In this document: one piece after another, positions 24,232 to 32,708 of the stretch
Position numbering within the stretch: the stretch's first letter is position 1
Layout: each line of letters begins with the position of its first letter
Origin: Caryophanales bacterium UBA4694
GTDB lineage: Bacteria > Bacillota_I > Bacilli_A > RFN20 > CAG-288
NCBI GenBank assembly: GCA_002404835.1
Contig: DHKM01000057.1
Span: forward strand, 1 to 37,903
Direction of reading: 5' to 3'
Length of the DNA stretch: 37,903 bases
Translations under genes and position numbers: made by a program
Notes under the pieces: model-generated
What the model was told of the DNA's origin: nothing
What the model saw: only the letters and a program-made list of their open reading frames with translations
Databases searched by the model: none

Positions 24232-24429
24232 TCAACTTCCTTTCTTCGACTCCATATCCTTTCGAATCAGGCCTTTGATGTACTCGCTCTTGTTCTCAAT
24301 CGTGGACATATACTCAAGCAGGTCCTGTTCCTTGTTCCTGTTGATTCTGATCTGGACTGCCATCGTGTTCTGGGACATCCATTTGGAGATGTACTGGCTC
24401 TTCTTTTTCCTTGTTTCTTCGTTTTCCAC
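24232..24429 (-). CDS. Small ribbon-helix-helix-like protein
   Basis: A GTG start at 24429 with AGGGAGGA seven or eight bases upstream gives 65 residues. A longer frame back to 24501 would have to run through the inverted repeat and lacks a ribosome site. A beta strand MAVQIRINRNKEQDLLEYM and the helices ENKSEYIKGLIRKDME resemble MetJ/Arc-type DNA-binding proteins of antitoxins and mobile elements. No toxin partner with a known family lies adjacent. Confidence 0.65.
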   Translation of the reverse strand: MENEETRKKKSQYISKWMSQNTMAVQIRINRNKEQDLLEYMSTIENKSEYIKGLIRKDMESKKGS

Positions 24430-24468
24430 TTGAATTCTTCCTCCCTTTGGATTTAAATATAGGTAAGA

Positions 24469-24720
24469 AGAACGGCCGATGGGGTTACCTATCCCCATCA
24501 ATCACTTACTTGGTACGCTTGTGATTGCAACCGGCTCTTCTTTTTTTGTGCTTCTTTTTCTTCGAAGATTTGGACTCAACAACAGTCCGAATCGTCTCCG
24601 AAATCGAATACAACAAGACAAGAGTTAGAATAAGAATTGCATTCTCCATTCCATCACCTCCCTTCCCTGAATCGTCAACTTCCCGACAGGAAGGGATAGG
24701 CAACCCGGCTCGACCGTTCT
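24469..24720. repeat. 28-bp inverted repeats bracketing a small membrane-peptide gene
   Basis: The left arm (24469-24496) begins AGAACGGCCGATGGGG. The right arm (24693-24720), read on the minus strand, begins AGAACGGTCGAGCCGGG. Both continue GTTnCCTATCCC. About 23 of 28 positions agree. The bracketed 252 bp hold one 47-codon gene. No target-site duplication is evident. An internal GATGGGG/CCCCATC hairpin overlaps the left arm. Confidence 0.5.
24506..24649 (-). CDS. 47-residue single-span membrane peptide with a basic tail
   Basis: ATG at 24649 is preceded by GGGAGGTG, one of the strongest ribosome sites in the window. The peptide has one hydrophobic helix (ENAILILTLVLLYSISETI) followed by a very basic tail with KKKKHKKRR. 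This shape and the strong ribosome site resemble type I toxins of the TxpA/BsrG kind and holin-like peptides, but no sequence match to those families is claimed. The next gene downstream is the ribbon-helix-helix protein. Confidence 0.5.
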   Translation of the reverse strand: MENAILILTLVLLYSISETIRTVVESKSSKKKKHKKRRAGCNHKRTK

Positions 24721-24887
24721 GCAATCATTCCTGATTGCTCTTATATCATACTATATTAACCGCTTAGTTGCCATAGATTTATTGGAAAACATAAAAAGAC
24801 ACCCTCTATTAGAAACTCCTGCCCGATAAAGTCCTTGCTGAAGAATCGACAATCCGCTAGAATCCGGAATCTTCTTATGGTCTGGTT

Positions 24888-24896
24888 TGGTATAAT
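24888..24896 (+). promoter_or_regulatory. Extended -10 promoter placed for leaderless transcription
   Basis: TGGTATAAT (24888-24896) is a perfect extended -10 (TGn-TATAAT). Six bases separate it from the A of the glycerate kinase ATG at 24903, which is where transcription should begin. No -35 and no Shine-Dalgarno sequence is present. Confidence 0.7.
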
Positions 24897-24902
24897 TTAA
24901 CC

Positions 24903-26015
24903 ATGAACTTGCTTTTTCTCATGAATGCCTATAAAGGTACCTTGAATTCGATCGAAATGAATTCGATTCTCGCCTCCCACTTTTCAAAAGACAAGAGCGA
25001 ATCCATTCCCTTTTCCGATGGAGGTGACGGATTTCTGGATATGATTGAAGCCCTATATCCGACATCCGAAAAAAGCAAAGTGGAAGTCACCATTCATTCT
25101 CCATATCTTGGAAAAGAAAGAAAAGCCACCTATATCATCCTAGAAGACAAAGCCTATATCGAAAGTGCATCCGCAATTGGCTATCGGCTTGAAGAAAGAA
25201 AAGACGTACTCCATGCCACAAGTTATCCGCTTGGGGAAATGATCATGGATGCCATAAGACATCACGTCCATGAAATCTATGTCGGATTAGGAGGAAGCAT
25301 CACCAATGATATGGGAAGTGGAATGATGGAAGCCATGGGTGCAGTCTTCTATGACAAGAATCACTGTCTCATGCATCCTAAAGGAAATAACCTAAACAAA
25401 ATCGCTGAGATGGATATTGAAGGACTCAAGACCAGGAATATCAAAATCCATATTCTGAGCGATGTGACCAATCCCCTGCTTGGTCAAAACGGGGCTACCT
25501 ATGTCTATGCAAAACAAAAAGGTGCAAAAGAAGGGGATCTTCCGCAGCTTGAATCAGGAATGAAGAAGCTGTCTTTGCTTTATATCCGTTCGGCAAAGAA
25601 AGACTATTCCGAAGAAAAAGGAGCAGGTGCTGCCGGTGGCATCAGCATGGCTTTCCTGTCTTTCTTCGATTCCGATATTCTTTCCGGGACCGATTATCTT
25701 CTCTCAAGAGAAGAGATAAAAAAACTAATCAAGAAGGCGGATGTCATCTTTACGGGAGAAGGAAGAATGGATTCCTCCTCTCTTGACGGGAAAGGCAGCA
25801 TTCTTGTTCTGAAGAAAAGGGACGAATTAAAATCGGATGCAAAAATCGTGTTTCTTGTAGGAAGCATAGAAGAAAAGACAAAAGAAAGAATACTTCATGA
25901 ATATTCGAATCTGAAAATCGTCGAAATGATGGATAATGCAATTTCCTATCCGATAGAAGAAAGAAAAAGCAAAGCAATGGAAATATTCGAAAAAACAATT
26001 TCGATGAATTTGTAA
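24903..26015 (+). CDS. glxK: Glycerate 2-kinase family protein
   Basis: This 370-residue protein belongs to the GlxK/GarK family, which phosphorylates D-glycerate using ATP. Family blocks are all present: the N-terminal FLMNAYKGTLNSIEM, IPFSDGGDGFLD (substrate/phosphate region), the GLGGSITNDMGSGMMEAMGA glycine-rich block, SDVTNPLLGQNGATYVYAKQKGA, GAGAAGGISMAFLSF, and IFTGEGRMDSSSLDGKG. Length is typical. There is no ribosome site before the ATG and the promoter abuts it, so translation is predicted from a leaderless mRNA. It is a single-gene unit convergent with lysC, sharing a two-way terminator. Confidence 0.92.
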   Translation: MNLLFLMNAYKGTLNSIEMNSILASHFSKDKSESIPFSDGGDGFLDMIEALYPTSEKSKVEVTIHSPYLGKERKATYIILEDKAYIESASAIGYRLEERKDVLHATSYPLGEMIMDAIRHHVHEIYVGLGGSITNDMGSGMMEAMGAVFYDKNHCLMHPKGNNLNKIAEMDIEGLKTRNIKIHILSDVTNPLLGQNGATYVYAKQKGAKEGDLPQLESGMKKLSLLYIRSAKKDYSEEKGAGAAGGISMAFLSFFDSDILSGTDYLLSREEIKKLIKKADVIFTGEGRMDSSSLDGKGSILVLKKRDELKSDAKIVFLVGSIEEKTKERILHEYSNLKIVEMMDNAISYPIEERKSKAMEIFEKTISMNL

Positions 26016-26033
26016 AACCAAAACCATTATCCT

Positions 26034-26069
26034 AAAAAACCGACTTTGAAACAAAGCCGGTTTCTTTTG
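26034..26069. terminator. Bidirectional terminator between glycerate kinase and lysC
   Basis: AAACCGACTTTG (26037-26048) and CAAAGCCGGTTT (26052-26063) form a 12-bp stem with a three-base loop. On the minus strand the single mismatch becomes a G-U pair and TTTTTT follows. On the plus strand the tail is TTTCTTTT. Confidence 0.85.
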
Positions 26070-26084
26070 AATTTGCAATATAAG

Positions 26085-27410
26085 TCAGTCCTCGATTTTT
26101 TCGTGGGCAAACCGATCATAGAGAACACGTATGGCAATATCGAAATCGCGGTTTGAAATTCCGAGGATGATGTTGTATTCCTCAAGACCCTGATCGATCA
26201 GTTTGATATTGATCTTGTTGCTTCCCAAGACTCCGATGATGGTTCCAGAAGAACCTGGTTTTTTAACCATGTTTCCTCCGACCACGGCAAGAAGAGCCAA
26301 ATCCTCATCCTCATCGATTCGCTGGATTCCTGGAATCTTCTTCAGATCTGCAATCAGGTCGTAGTACTTCTCCTCGACGGCATTCTTCTCCACTACGGCA
26401 GAGAACGTATCGATGGAAGTCGGAATGTTCTCGATCTTGATGTGATAGGTCGAGAATACCTGAAGAACCTGCATCATGAGGGTCAGCTTGTCTGAAGAGC
26501 GCGTCTTGAGGAAAGTGAGGGCAAGGAAATTCTTCTTTCCGGATATGCCCGTCACAAGATGCTTCCTATGGGTGATGGTCTTCTTTACCCAGGTCCCCGG
26601 CTCATCCGGACAGTTGGTGTTCAGAACCAGAATCGGAATATCCTCATCGATCAGAGGAAGAATCGTTTCCTCGTGCAGGACACTTGCTCCCATGAATGAA
26701 AGCTCCCTAAGCTCATCATAGGAAATCTGGGAAATATGCCTCGGATCTTTTATGATCCTGGGATCGGCCATATAGAAGCCTGAGACATCCGTGAAGTTCT
26801 CATAGAGATTCGCATGCGCGCCTTTAGCCATATAAGAACCGGTGATATCAGATCCGCCTCTTGAGAACAGACAGATCTTGTAGTTCGGATAGGATCCATA
26901 GAATCCGGGAACGACCATGTACTCGTGGACAGAGACGGCTCTCTCGATACACTCGATGGTCTCCTGCTCTACCACCTTTCCGTTGTAGTCGAAATTGATG
27001 AGCTCCATGGAATCCACGAAGTCGAATCCCAGATAACTTGCCATCAGCTTTGCGGAGAAATATTCGCCTCTCGAGACAAGCTCCTCTTCGGAAATCCTGT
27101 TTTCGTCAAGTCTTTTCTTGATATCGTCGAAATCCTCTTCGATATCGATGTTGATATTAAGTTCCTTCTTGATCTGAAGATATTTGTTCTTCACCTCTTC
27201 GAACAGAGGAAGATAATCCACATGATATTTGTGGTGCTGATAGATGAGATAAAGGAGATCGGTCACCTTGTTGTCCTTCTTGTCGGCTTTTCCGATGGCT
27301 GAGACCACGACGATACGACGGTCGTTGTCACTGTCGATGATGGCCTTTATCTTCTTCCATTCCTCGGCGGTGGACAAAGAAGAACCACCGAATTTACAGA
27401 CCTTGTACAT
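26085..27410 (-). CDS. lysC: Aspartate kinase
   Basis: This 441-residue enzyme phosphorylates aspartate, the first step to aspartate semialdehyde. The catalytic domain shows KFGGSSLSTAEEW at residues 6-18, ELVSRGEYFSAKLMA, and SRGGSDITGSYMA. Two C-terminal ACT domains follow from about residue 290 (SGKKNFLALTFLK and LALLAVVGGNMVKKPGSSG), so allosteric feedback is likely, though the effector cannot be read off. The ATG overlaps the asd stop by one base (TGATG). It is the last gene of a four-gene operon with polyamine genes rather than with dap genes, suggesting its aspartate semialdehyde is directed to spermidine at least in part. Confidence 0.95.
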   Translation of the reverse strand: MYKVCKFGGSSLSTAEEWKKIKAIIDSDNDRRIVVVSAIGKADKKDNKVTDLLYLIYQHHKYHVDYLPLFEEVKNKYLQIKKELNINIDIEEDFDDIKKRLDENRISEEELVSRGEYFSAKLMASYLGFDFVDSMELINFDYNGKVVEQETIECIERAVSVHEYMVVPGFYGSYPNYKICLFSRGGSDITGSYMAKGAHANLYENFTDVSGFYMADPRIIKDPRHISQISYDELRELSFMGASVLHEETILPLIDEDIPILVLNTNCPDEPGTWVKKTITHRKHLVTGISGKKNFLALTFLKTRSSDKLTLMMQVLQVFSTYHIKIENIPTSIDTFSAVVEKNAVEEKYYDLIADLKKIPGIQRIDEDEDLALLAVVGGNMVKKPGSSGTIIGVLGSNKINIKLIDQGLEEYNIILGISNRDFDIAIRVLYDRFAHEKIED

Positions 27411-28408
27411 CAGATAGACTCCCGTTTTTGGATGATCTTCTTCACAATCTGGACGGCATTGGAGGCTGCTCCCTTTCTGACATTGTCTGCTACTGTGTAC
27501 AAAAGAAGTGAGTTCTCACAGGCAAGATCCTTGCGGATCCTGCCGACATAGACAAAATCGTTTCCGACCGCCAAAGTCGAAACAGGATAGATGTGGTTCT
27601 TCGGATCATCCACGACTTTGATTCCCTCATAGGAAGCAAGAACCTCTCTTGCCCTTTTAACGTCGACAGGTTTTGCAAACTCGGCCTGGATGGAAACCCC
27701 ATGCCCGACTTCGACCGGGACACGGATGCAGGTAGCCGAAATCCGGATATCCTCCCGATGAAGAATCTTCCTGGTTTCGTTTACCATCTTCATCTCCTCC
27801 TTCGTATATCCATCGTCGAAGAAGACGTCGATTTCAGGAATGCATGTCTTGGAGATATCATAGGGATAGAACTGAGGAGCCTGTCCCTCCTTGCATCTTC
27901 TTAGATCATCGATTCCCTTCTTTCCCGAACCGGCTACAGCCTGATAGGTGTTGTAGTGGACTCTTGTCAGATGGAACTCGTCGTCAAGAGGCTTAAGAGG
28001 AAGAACCGACTGAATGGTCGAGCAATTGGGGTTGGCAATGATCCTGGATTTTGTCTTATAGTCGTCTGGATTGATTTCCGGAACAATCAAGGCACAGTTA
28101 TCGTCCATTCTCCATTGAGACGAATTGTCGACCACAAGAGCACCTTCCTTTTCGGCAACTGGTGCCCATGCCTTGGAAACAGAACCACCGGCAGAGAACA
28201 ACGCAAAATCCGTTCCAATGAAACAGCCTTTTTTCAAAGACTCAACGACATATTCCTTTCCCATGAAGGAAACCTTAGTGCCTGCCGACTTCTCACTGGC
28301 AAAAAGCTTTAACTCGTTGACAGGAAGATGGTACTCTTCGATTACCTTGAGAAACGTTCTTCCAACTAAGCCGGTCGCACCGACAATGGCAAAATTATAA
28401 GATTTCAT
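27410..28408 (-). CDS. asd: Aspartate-semialdehyde dehydrogenase
   Basis: This 332-residue enzyme reduces aspartyl phosphate to aspartate semialdehyde with NADPH. It has the dinucleotide loop VGATGLVGRTFL near residues 9-20, LFSAGGSVSK, the catalytic Cys in NPNCSTIQ, YQAVAGSGKKG, and the His motif RVPVEVGHGVSIQ. Length is standard. It starts 15 bases after nspC with GGAG about ten bases upstream, and ends overlapping lysC. Confidence 0.96.
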   Translation of the reverse strand: MKSYNFAIVGATGLVGRTFLKVIEEYHLPVNELKLFASEKSAGTKVSFMGKEYVVESLKKGCFIGTDFALFSAGGSVSKAWAPVAEKEGALVVDNSSQWRMDDNCALIVPEINPDDYKTKSRIIANPNCSTIQSVLPLKPLDDEFHLTRVHYNTYQAVAGSGKKGIDDLRRCKEGQAPQFYPYDISKTCIPEIDVFFDDGYTKEEMKMVNETRKILHREDIRISATCIRVPVEVGHGVSIQAEFAKPVDVKRAREVLASYEGIKVVDDPKNHIYPVSTLAVGNDFVYVGRIRKDLACENSLLLYTVADNVRKGAASNAVQIVKKIIQKRESI

Positions 28409-28423
28409 TTCTGATTATCTCCG

Positions 28424-29629
28424 TTATTTCCCTAGACGATACTTAAAATCCTGATATCCGAACTGCCTGATCTGTTCAAAGGAATCATCCTCATTCAAAA
28501 CCAAAATGCCTGGAAGAGGCATCCCATTGAACGTATTCGTCTTACAAGTCGTATAAAGAGCCATATCTCCGAAGACAAGCATGTCGCCTTCCTTTAGAGG
28601 AGAAGCAAAATCATAATCGCCGATTACATCTCCGGAAAGACAGGTCTGAGAGCCAAGACGGATCTTGTAGGAATATCCGTCAAGATCGGTATCGTATAAC
28701 GGCGGCTTATAGGGCATCTCCACGACATCCGGCATATGACAGGCTGCGGAAGTATCCAGTATCGCAATGTGGTAATTCCCGTTGTCGAACGTATCCAGTA
28801 CCTTGGTGACAAGGAAGCCGGCATCCAGGACAACCGCCTCTCCGGGTTCAAGATATACCTGAACATGATACGTATCCTGGATGTGACGTATACAGTCCTC
28901 AAGAAGCCGGATGTCATAATCCACCCTGGTGATATGATGACCGCCACCGAAGTTGATCCACTTCAGGGAAGAAAAATATGTTCCGAACTTCCTTTCCACC
29001 TCATCCAAAGTCGTCTTAAGATCATCCGAATTCTGCTGACAGAGCGTGTGGAAATGGATGCCATCCAACAAGGAAAGAAGCTCATCATCCATCTGATCTT
29101 TGAAATTCTTCAAAGTCACTCCGAGTCTAGAACCGGGAGCACAGGGGTTGTAGATATCGTGACCGACCTGGGTCGAACACTCCGGATTGATTCTCAGTCC
29201 GACAGACTTGCCGTGTTCCTTTGCCTTCTTTCCGAATTTCCTCAGCTGGTTGACGGAATTGAAGACGATATGATCCGCATAGGAAAGAAGCTCATCGAAT
29301 TCCTCCTCACGATAGGCTCCGGAGAAGACATGCACTTCCTTGTTCGGCATCTCCTCTTTCCCAAGCCTTGCTTCATAAAGTCCGCTTGCCTCCGTTCCAG
29401 CTACATAATTTTCCAACAGAGGATAAAGATTGAAGTTGGAGAATGCCTTCTGGGCAAGCAAAATCTTGCATCCAGTGTCCTTTTGAACCTTCTTCAATAT
29501 CTCTCCGTCGTGGATCAGTCCCTTTTTGTCGATTACAAAGCAAGGTGTCCTCAAATCCTTGAAAAGGGTATAAGGATCAAGATCCAAAAAGCGACGGAAA
29601 CTCGGCCTCGTGTCTTTTGTTTTTCCCAT
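28424..29629 (-). CDS. nspC: Carboxy(nor)spermidine decarboxylase
   Basis: This 401-residue PLP enzyme of the alanine racemase-fold decarboxylase group removes CO2 from carboxyspermidine to give spermidine (or the norspermidine version). Motifs are TPCFVIDKKGLIHDGEIL at the start, the PLP lysine in LLAQKAFS, HFHTLCQQ, WINFGGGHHITR, YLEPGEAVV, and DTSAACHMPDVVEMPY. This set distinguishes NspC from diaminopimelate decarboxylase LysA. It begins one base after the upstream dehydrogenase stop, so the two polyamine enzymes are translationally coupled. Confidence 0.92.
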   Translation of the reverse strand: MGKTKDTRPSFRRFLDLDPYTLFKDLRTPCFVIDKKGLIHDGEILKKVQKDTGCKILLAQKAFSNFNLYPLLENYVAGTEASGLYEARLGKEEMPNKEVHVFSGAYREEEFDELLSYADHIVFNSVNQLRKFGKKAKEHGKSVGLRINPECSTQVGHDIYNPCAPGSRLGVTLKNFKDQMDDELLSLLDGIHFHTLCQQNSDDLKTTLDEVERKFGTYFSSLKWINFGGGHHITRVDYDIRLLEDCIRHIQDTYHVQVYLEPGEAVVLDAGFLVTKVLDTFDNGNYHIAILDTSAACHMPDVVEMPYKPPLYDTDLDGYSYKIRLGSQTCLSGDVIGDYDFASPLKEGDMLVFGDMALYTTCKTNTFNGMPLPGILVLNEDDSFEQIRQFGYQDFKYRLGK

Positions 29630-29630
29630 T

Positions 29631-30890
29631 TCAGTCTACCAAAACAGGATCATCGGATTCCCGGATCGGAAGACCGTTCTTGTTCATGGCATCGATGAAC
29701 GGATCCGGATCGAACTCCTCGACATTATAGACACCGGGTTTGTTCCATTTTCCGGTAAGAACCATCATGGCTCCGCACATGGCTGGTGTTCCGGTCGTAT
29801 AGGAAATGGCCTGGGCGCCGGTCTCCTTGTAGGATTCCTGGTGGTCGCAGACATTGTAGATATAATAATGCTTTTCCTTTCCGTCCTTCTTTCCGGTGAA
29901 GATGCATCCGATGTTGGTCTTTCCCTTCGTCCTCGGACCAAGAGTGGCAGGATCAGGAAGAAGAGCCTTCAAGAACTGGATCGGAACAATCTTCTGTCCG
30001 TTGTAATCGATGGCAGTCGTCGAAAGAAGTCCGCAGTCCTTAAGACAGCGCATATGGTCAAGATAGGACTGACCGAAAGTCATGAAGAAACGGATCCTCT
30101 TGATTTCCGGATAATTGAGACCCAAGGATTCGATCTCCTCATGATGAAGAAGATACATATCTTTTTCTCCGACTTCGTCGAAGTTGTATTCCTTCTTGAT
30201 GGTCATGGCTTCCACGCGATGCCATTTGTGGTCCTCCCAATAGGCGGCAGGAGAAGAAACCTCACGAAGATTGATTTCCGGATTGAAATTGGTGGCAAAA
30301 GGATAACCGTGATCTCCACCGTTGCAGTCGAGGATATCGAGCGTATCGATGGTATCGAACTTGTGTTTCTTGGCATAGGCGACATAGGCCTGAGTAACGC
30401 CTGGATCAAACCCACATCCCAGGACCGCAGTGACACCGGCCTTCTCGAACTTTTCCTTGAAAGCCCACTGGAACGGATAATCGAAATAGGCGTAGAATCC
30501 ATTTTCCTTGCATCTCTTGTCATAGTATTTCCGGAATTCAGGATCATCGACATCCTCCGGTTCATAGGCAGCCGTATCGAGATAATGGACCTTGCACTGG
30601 CAGCAGGCTTCCATGATGACAAGATTGTGATAAGGCATACCAAGATGCATGACCATGTCCGGCTTGTAGGATTTCAGGAGGGAAACCATCTCATCGAGGT
30701 TTCCTGCATCCACCTTGCAAGTGGTTATTTTTGTCTTGGTGTGAGGCTGAAGCTTCTCCTTCAGGGCATCGCATTTGGACAACGTCCTCGAAGCAATGCA
30801 GATCTCCTCAAAGACCTCTGGCCTTTCCGTGCATTTTGTAATCCCTACCGTAGCAACTCCACCACATCCGATGATTAAAACTCTAGCCAT
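29631..30890 (-). CDS. Carboxy(nor)spermidine synthase (saccharopine dehydrogenase family)
   Basis: Starting at 30890 gives 419 residues beginning MARVLIIGCGGVA, with AAAGGAG seven bases upstream. A frame back to 30923 has no ribosome site. The enzyme condenses aspartate semialdehyde with putrescine or diaminopropane and reduces the imine with NADPH. It has the Rossmann loop IIGCGGVATVG, LGMPYHNLVIMEAC, YFDYPFQWAFKEKFEKAG, LGCGFDPGVTQAYVAYA, and GGDHGYPFATNFNPEINLREV. These, together with the adjacent nspC, separate it from true saccharopine dehydrogenases. It is the first gene of the operon. Which diamine is used is not decidable from sequence. Confidence 0.9.
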   Translation of the reverse strand: MARVLIIGCGGVATVGITKCTERPEVFEEICIASRTLSKCDALKEKLQPHTKTKITTCKVDAGNLDEMVSLLKSYKPDMVMHLGMPYHNLVIMEACCQCKVHYLDTAAYEPEDVDDPEFRKYYDKRCKENGFYAYFDYPFQWAFKEKFEKAGVTAVLGCGFDPGVTQAYVAYAKKHKFDTIDTLDILDCNGGDHGYPFATNFNPEINLREVSSPAAYWEDHKWHRVEAMTIKKEYNFDEVGEKDMYLLHHEEIESLGLNYPEIKRIRFFMTFGQSYLDHMRCLKDCGLLSTTAIDYNGQKIVPIQFLKALLPDPATLGPRTKGKTNIGCIFTGKKDGKEKHYYIYNVCDHQESYKETGAQAISYTTGTPAMCGAMMVLTGKWNKPGVYNVEEFDPDPFIDAMNKNGLPIRESDDPVLVD

Positions 30891-30932
30891 GTCAGTCTCC
30901 TTTCCTGTGCAGAACTCATCCAAGTTTTAATG

Positions 30933-30969
30933 AAAAAGAACATAGTCGCATTACCAAGCAACTATGTTC
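30933..30969 (-). terminator. Intrinsic terminator in the leader of the polyamine operon
   Basis: On the minus strand GAACATAGTTGC (30969-30958) pairs with GCGACTATGTTC (30949-30938), 12 bp with one T-G pair and an 8-base loop. TTTTT follows (30937-30933). Only about 42 bases separate it from the start codon, too little for a separate promoter plus ribosome site, so it is probably an attenuator. Confidence 0.75.
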
Positions 30970-31149
30970 AAACATTCATGACCGTTCTTTTGATAGGAAT
31001 GGATTTTCAGAGTCTATATAGCAAAACGTTACTTTTACTACTCTTATTGATTGTTTCACAAGTTGCATTTGGAAATGCATTTAATGGTTGTCGAAGTAAC
31101 CAACTTACAAAATTACCCCTTACGGGACATCAATAGAGGCCAAGGCCTC
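30970..31149 (-). promoter_or_regulatory. Structured leader candidate upstream of the polyamine operon attenuator
   Basis: Four compact hairpins occur in about 90 bases: GAGGCC/GGCCTC (31136-31149), CCC/GGG around a 4-base loop (31117-31126), TGGTT/AACCA (31085-31102), and TGCATTT/AAATGCA (31064-31079). The GCAACT that follows the last one on the minus strand can pair with AGTTGC of the terminator arm. No lysine riboswitch, T-box or other named element was recognised. Part of this sequence could be decayed DNA rather than leader. Confidence 0.35.
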
Positions 31150-31669
31150 AATGGTAACGGATCTATCACCACTTTCTGACTCTGAATAGAGTGATCCAAG
31201 CTAAAGGAAAAAATTTTCTTAGCGAAAATATGATAGCAAAGACAGATTTCGGATTGCAATACATTTTTGTTGAAAACGGAAAACAACTAGGAACCAAGAC
31301 GATGGCTCATAACTGAATCAAACATGGATTACTGCTTACGACTTTTTATATCACCAGACGATCGAACAGCGACTATATTCAGAATGATAAATTCGGCCAT
31401 CAGCTCATCCGCTTGGCTTTGCCCCTGCCTTGCAGTAGATGACAAATCGCTAGACCTATCGAATGTGTAAGAAACGGTTGTTGTTACATCACCAAGAAAA
31501 ACGGTGGCTGTAAGTAAAGAAATTCTATTGAATACAAAGTTACCAATCGATGTTAAGCTTTCGGAAATGGTGATGCCGGTATCGGATTCGGTATATCATG
31601 CAATTGTAGATAGGATAATCCAAGTTAAGTGTTGCGGTTGGCCTGAGTGGTATACCCCGATAAATATAA

Positions 31670-31849
31670 GACTTTCAAGGTCCAGAGAGTTGGATAATCA
31701 GCGATACTCCTGCTTCTTTGGATTCCGAAAATCTCTTGGGGCTTCATCTGATGGATTCGATTCATCCGAGGCTTTCCCTACTTGGAAGATACGAACACGA
31801 TTTCGATCTAGAGGAAATCATCTATTGCTGCAACCGTTCGATAATCTAG
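31670..31849 (+). pseudogene. Gene fragment with coherent protein composition
   Basis: A 59-residue open stretch without a start codon runs from a TAA to a TAG. It contains ESWIISDTPASLDSEN, then LMDSIHPRLSLLGRYEHDF and DLEEIIYCCNRSII. Amino-acid balance is protein-like, unlike the other frames here. Family unknown. Confidence 0.35.
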
Positions 31850-32481
31850 AATGACCATGTTAAGTCAAACAACTGGAAATGGTATTAATGCAAGGAAGAA
31901 TTTTCGACGCTCTTTCGTAAGTCCCATTCAAAAATCTATTATCACGGAATAGTGAACCAGCTGAAAGCCAGATTCCTGATAGAATCCTTTGTCTGAGACA
32001 CGGCTGTGGTGTGGTAACCAAGCTGACGGATATCGGTAAGAACACATCCATTCGGTACTGCCATCTACTTCAAAAATACATCGAAAAAGCCGAAGGAAGT
32101 CTGCTTTATAGGGATACGAGGTGGAAATAGAAAACTACCAGACACTGAGCGGAATGCTGAATTGGTGAAAAGAAGAAACGGTGATTTCGGCGCAGAAGGA
32201 GGCAATCGGCATAGGCATAGACAGCAGTTGGGAAATCTTCCTGAACGACCTCATTTCCTTTTCCCCTCTTTTTTCTTCCTCTAACGTTAGCAGAAATAAT
32301 CAAATCTATTCTATATTAACATTATCAGATAGGACTGAGTCCCGGCCTTGTAGCAGCAGGTAGAAAACGTAGCCTTGTGGACATTGATGTTGACATAGAT
32401 TATATTTTCATGGTGACTTCCCTTTTAAGTTGTGATATTGCCAGAATCTTATGTACTAGATGATATTTTTCGGCATAACTC

Positions 32482-32512
32482 ATGTCATACCAATTGCGTG
32501 AATTTATGACAT
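32482..32512. promoter_or_regulatory. Perfect 8-bp inverted repeat upstream of the unknown 417-residue gene
   Basis: ATGTCATA (32482-32489) and TATGACAT (32505-32512) flank 15 bases. The site is about 200 bases before the next start codon. A TATAAT at 32649-32654 lies closer. A role as an operator is a guess from symmetry alone. Confidence 0.25.
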
Positions 32513-32708
32513 ATAGTCTGAAGTTTTGATGATGAAGCGCATTTTTCAGATAAAGGAGGAAAACCAAGGACATTACAAAAATCAGAGTGACAAAGTCTAT
32601 AAGCTATGAGAATTTTAGATTAGCCTATTTTAAGTTCCTATTCCCTAATATAATGGAGGTAATGGTACAATCTTGTGGGGGTGGATGGGTTGAGGTATTG
32701 AAATTATT

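Larger units (their letters stand above)
31150..32640. other. 1.5-kb region with no convincing intact gene
   Basis: All six frames are broken into short pieces without ribosome sites. Several pieces read like eroded coding sequence on the plus strand: one ending at 31316 (SENMIAKTDFGLQYIFVEN), one ending at 31849, and a looser one near 31960-32100. The motif AACGGTTGTTGTT occurs near 31475 and again near 34587. It is most likely remains of one or two old genes or a mobile element; the family was not recognised. Confidence 0.5.

Noticed and set aside
29610..30878. A 422-codon open frame on the plus strand, opposite the carboxyspermidine synthase gene
   Set aside because: It is antisense to a gene with clear family motifs and its ribosome site and product look arbitrary. 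Long antisense frames arise here from codon bias.
30930..31136. A 68-codon plus-strand frame with a leucine-rich stretch
   Set aside because: There is no ribosome site, and its first half is one arm and loop of the minus-strand terminator. The leader interpretation explains the sequence better.
31504..31854. A 116-codon plus-strand frame in the decayed region
   Set aside because: Its product is low in family-like features. A different overlapping frame (31670-31849) reads more protein-like, so the longer frame is probably spurious.
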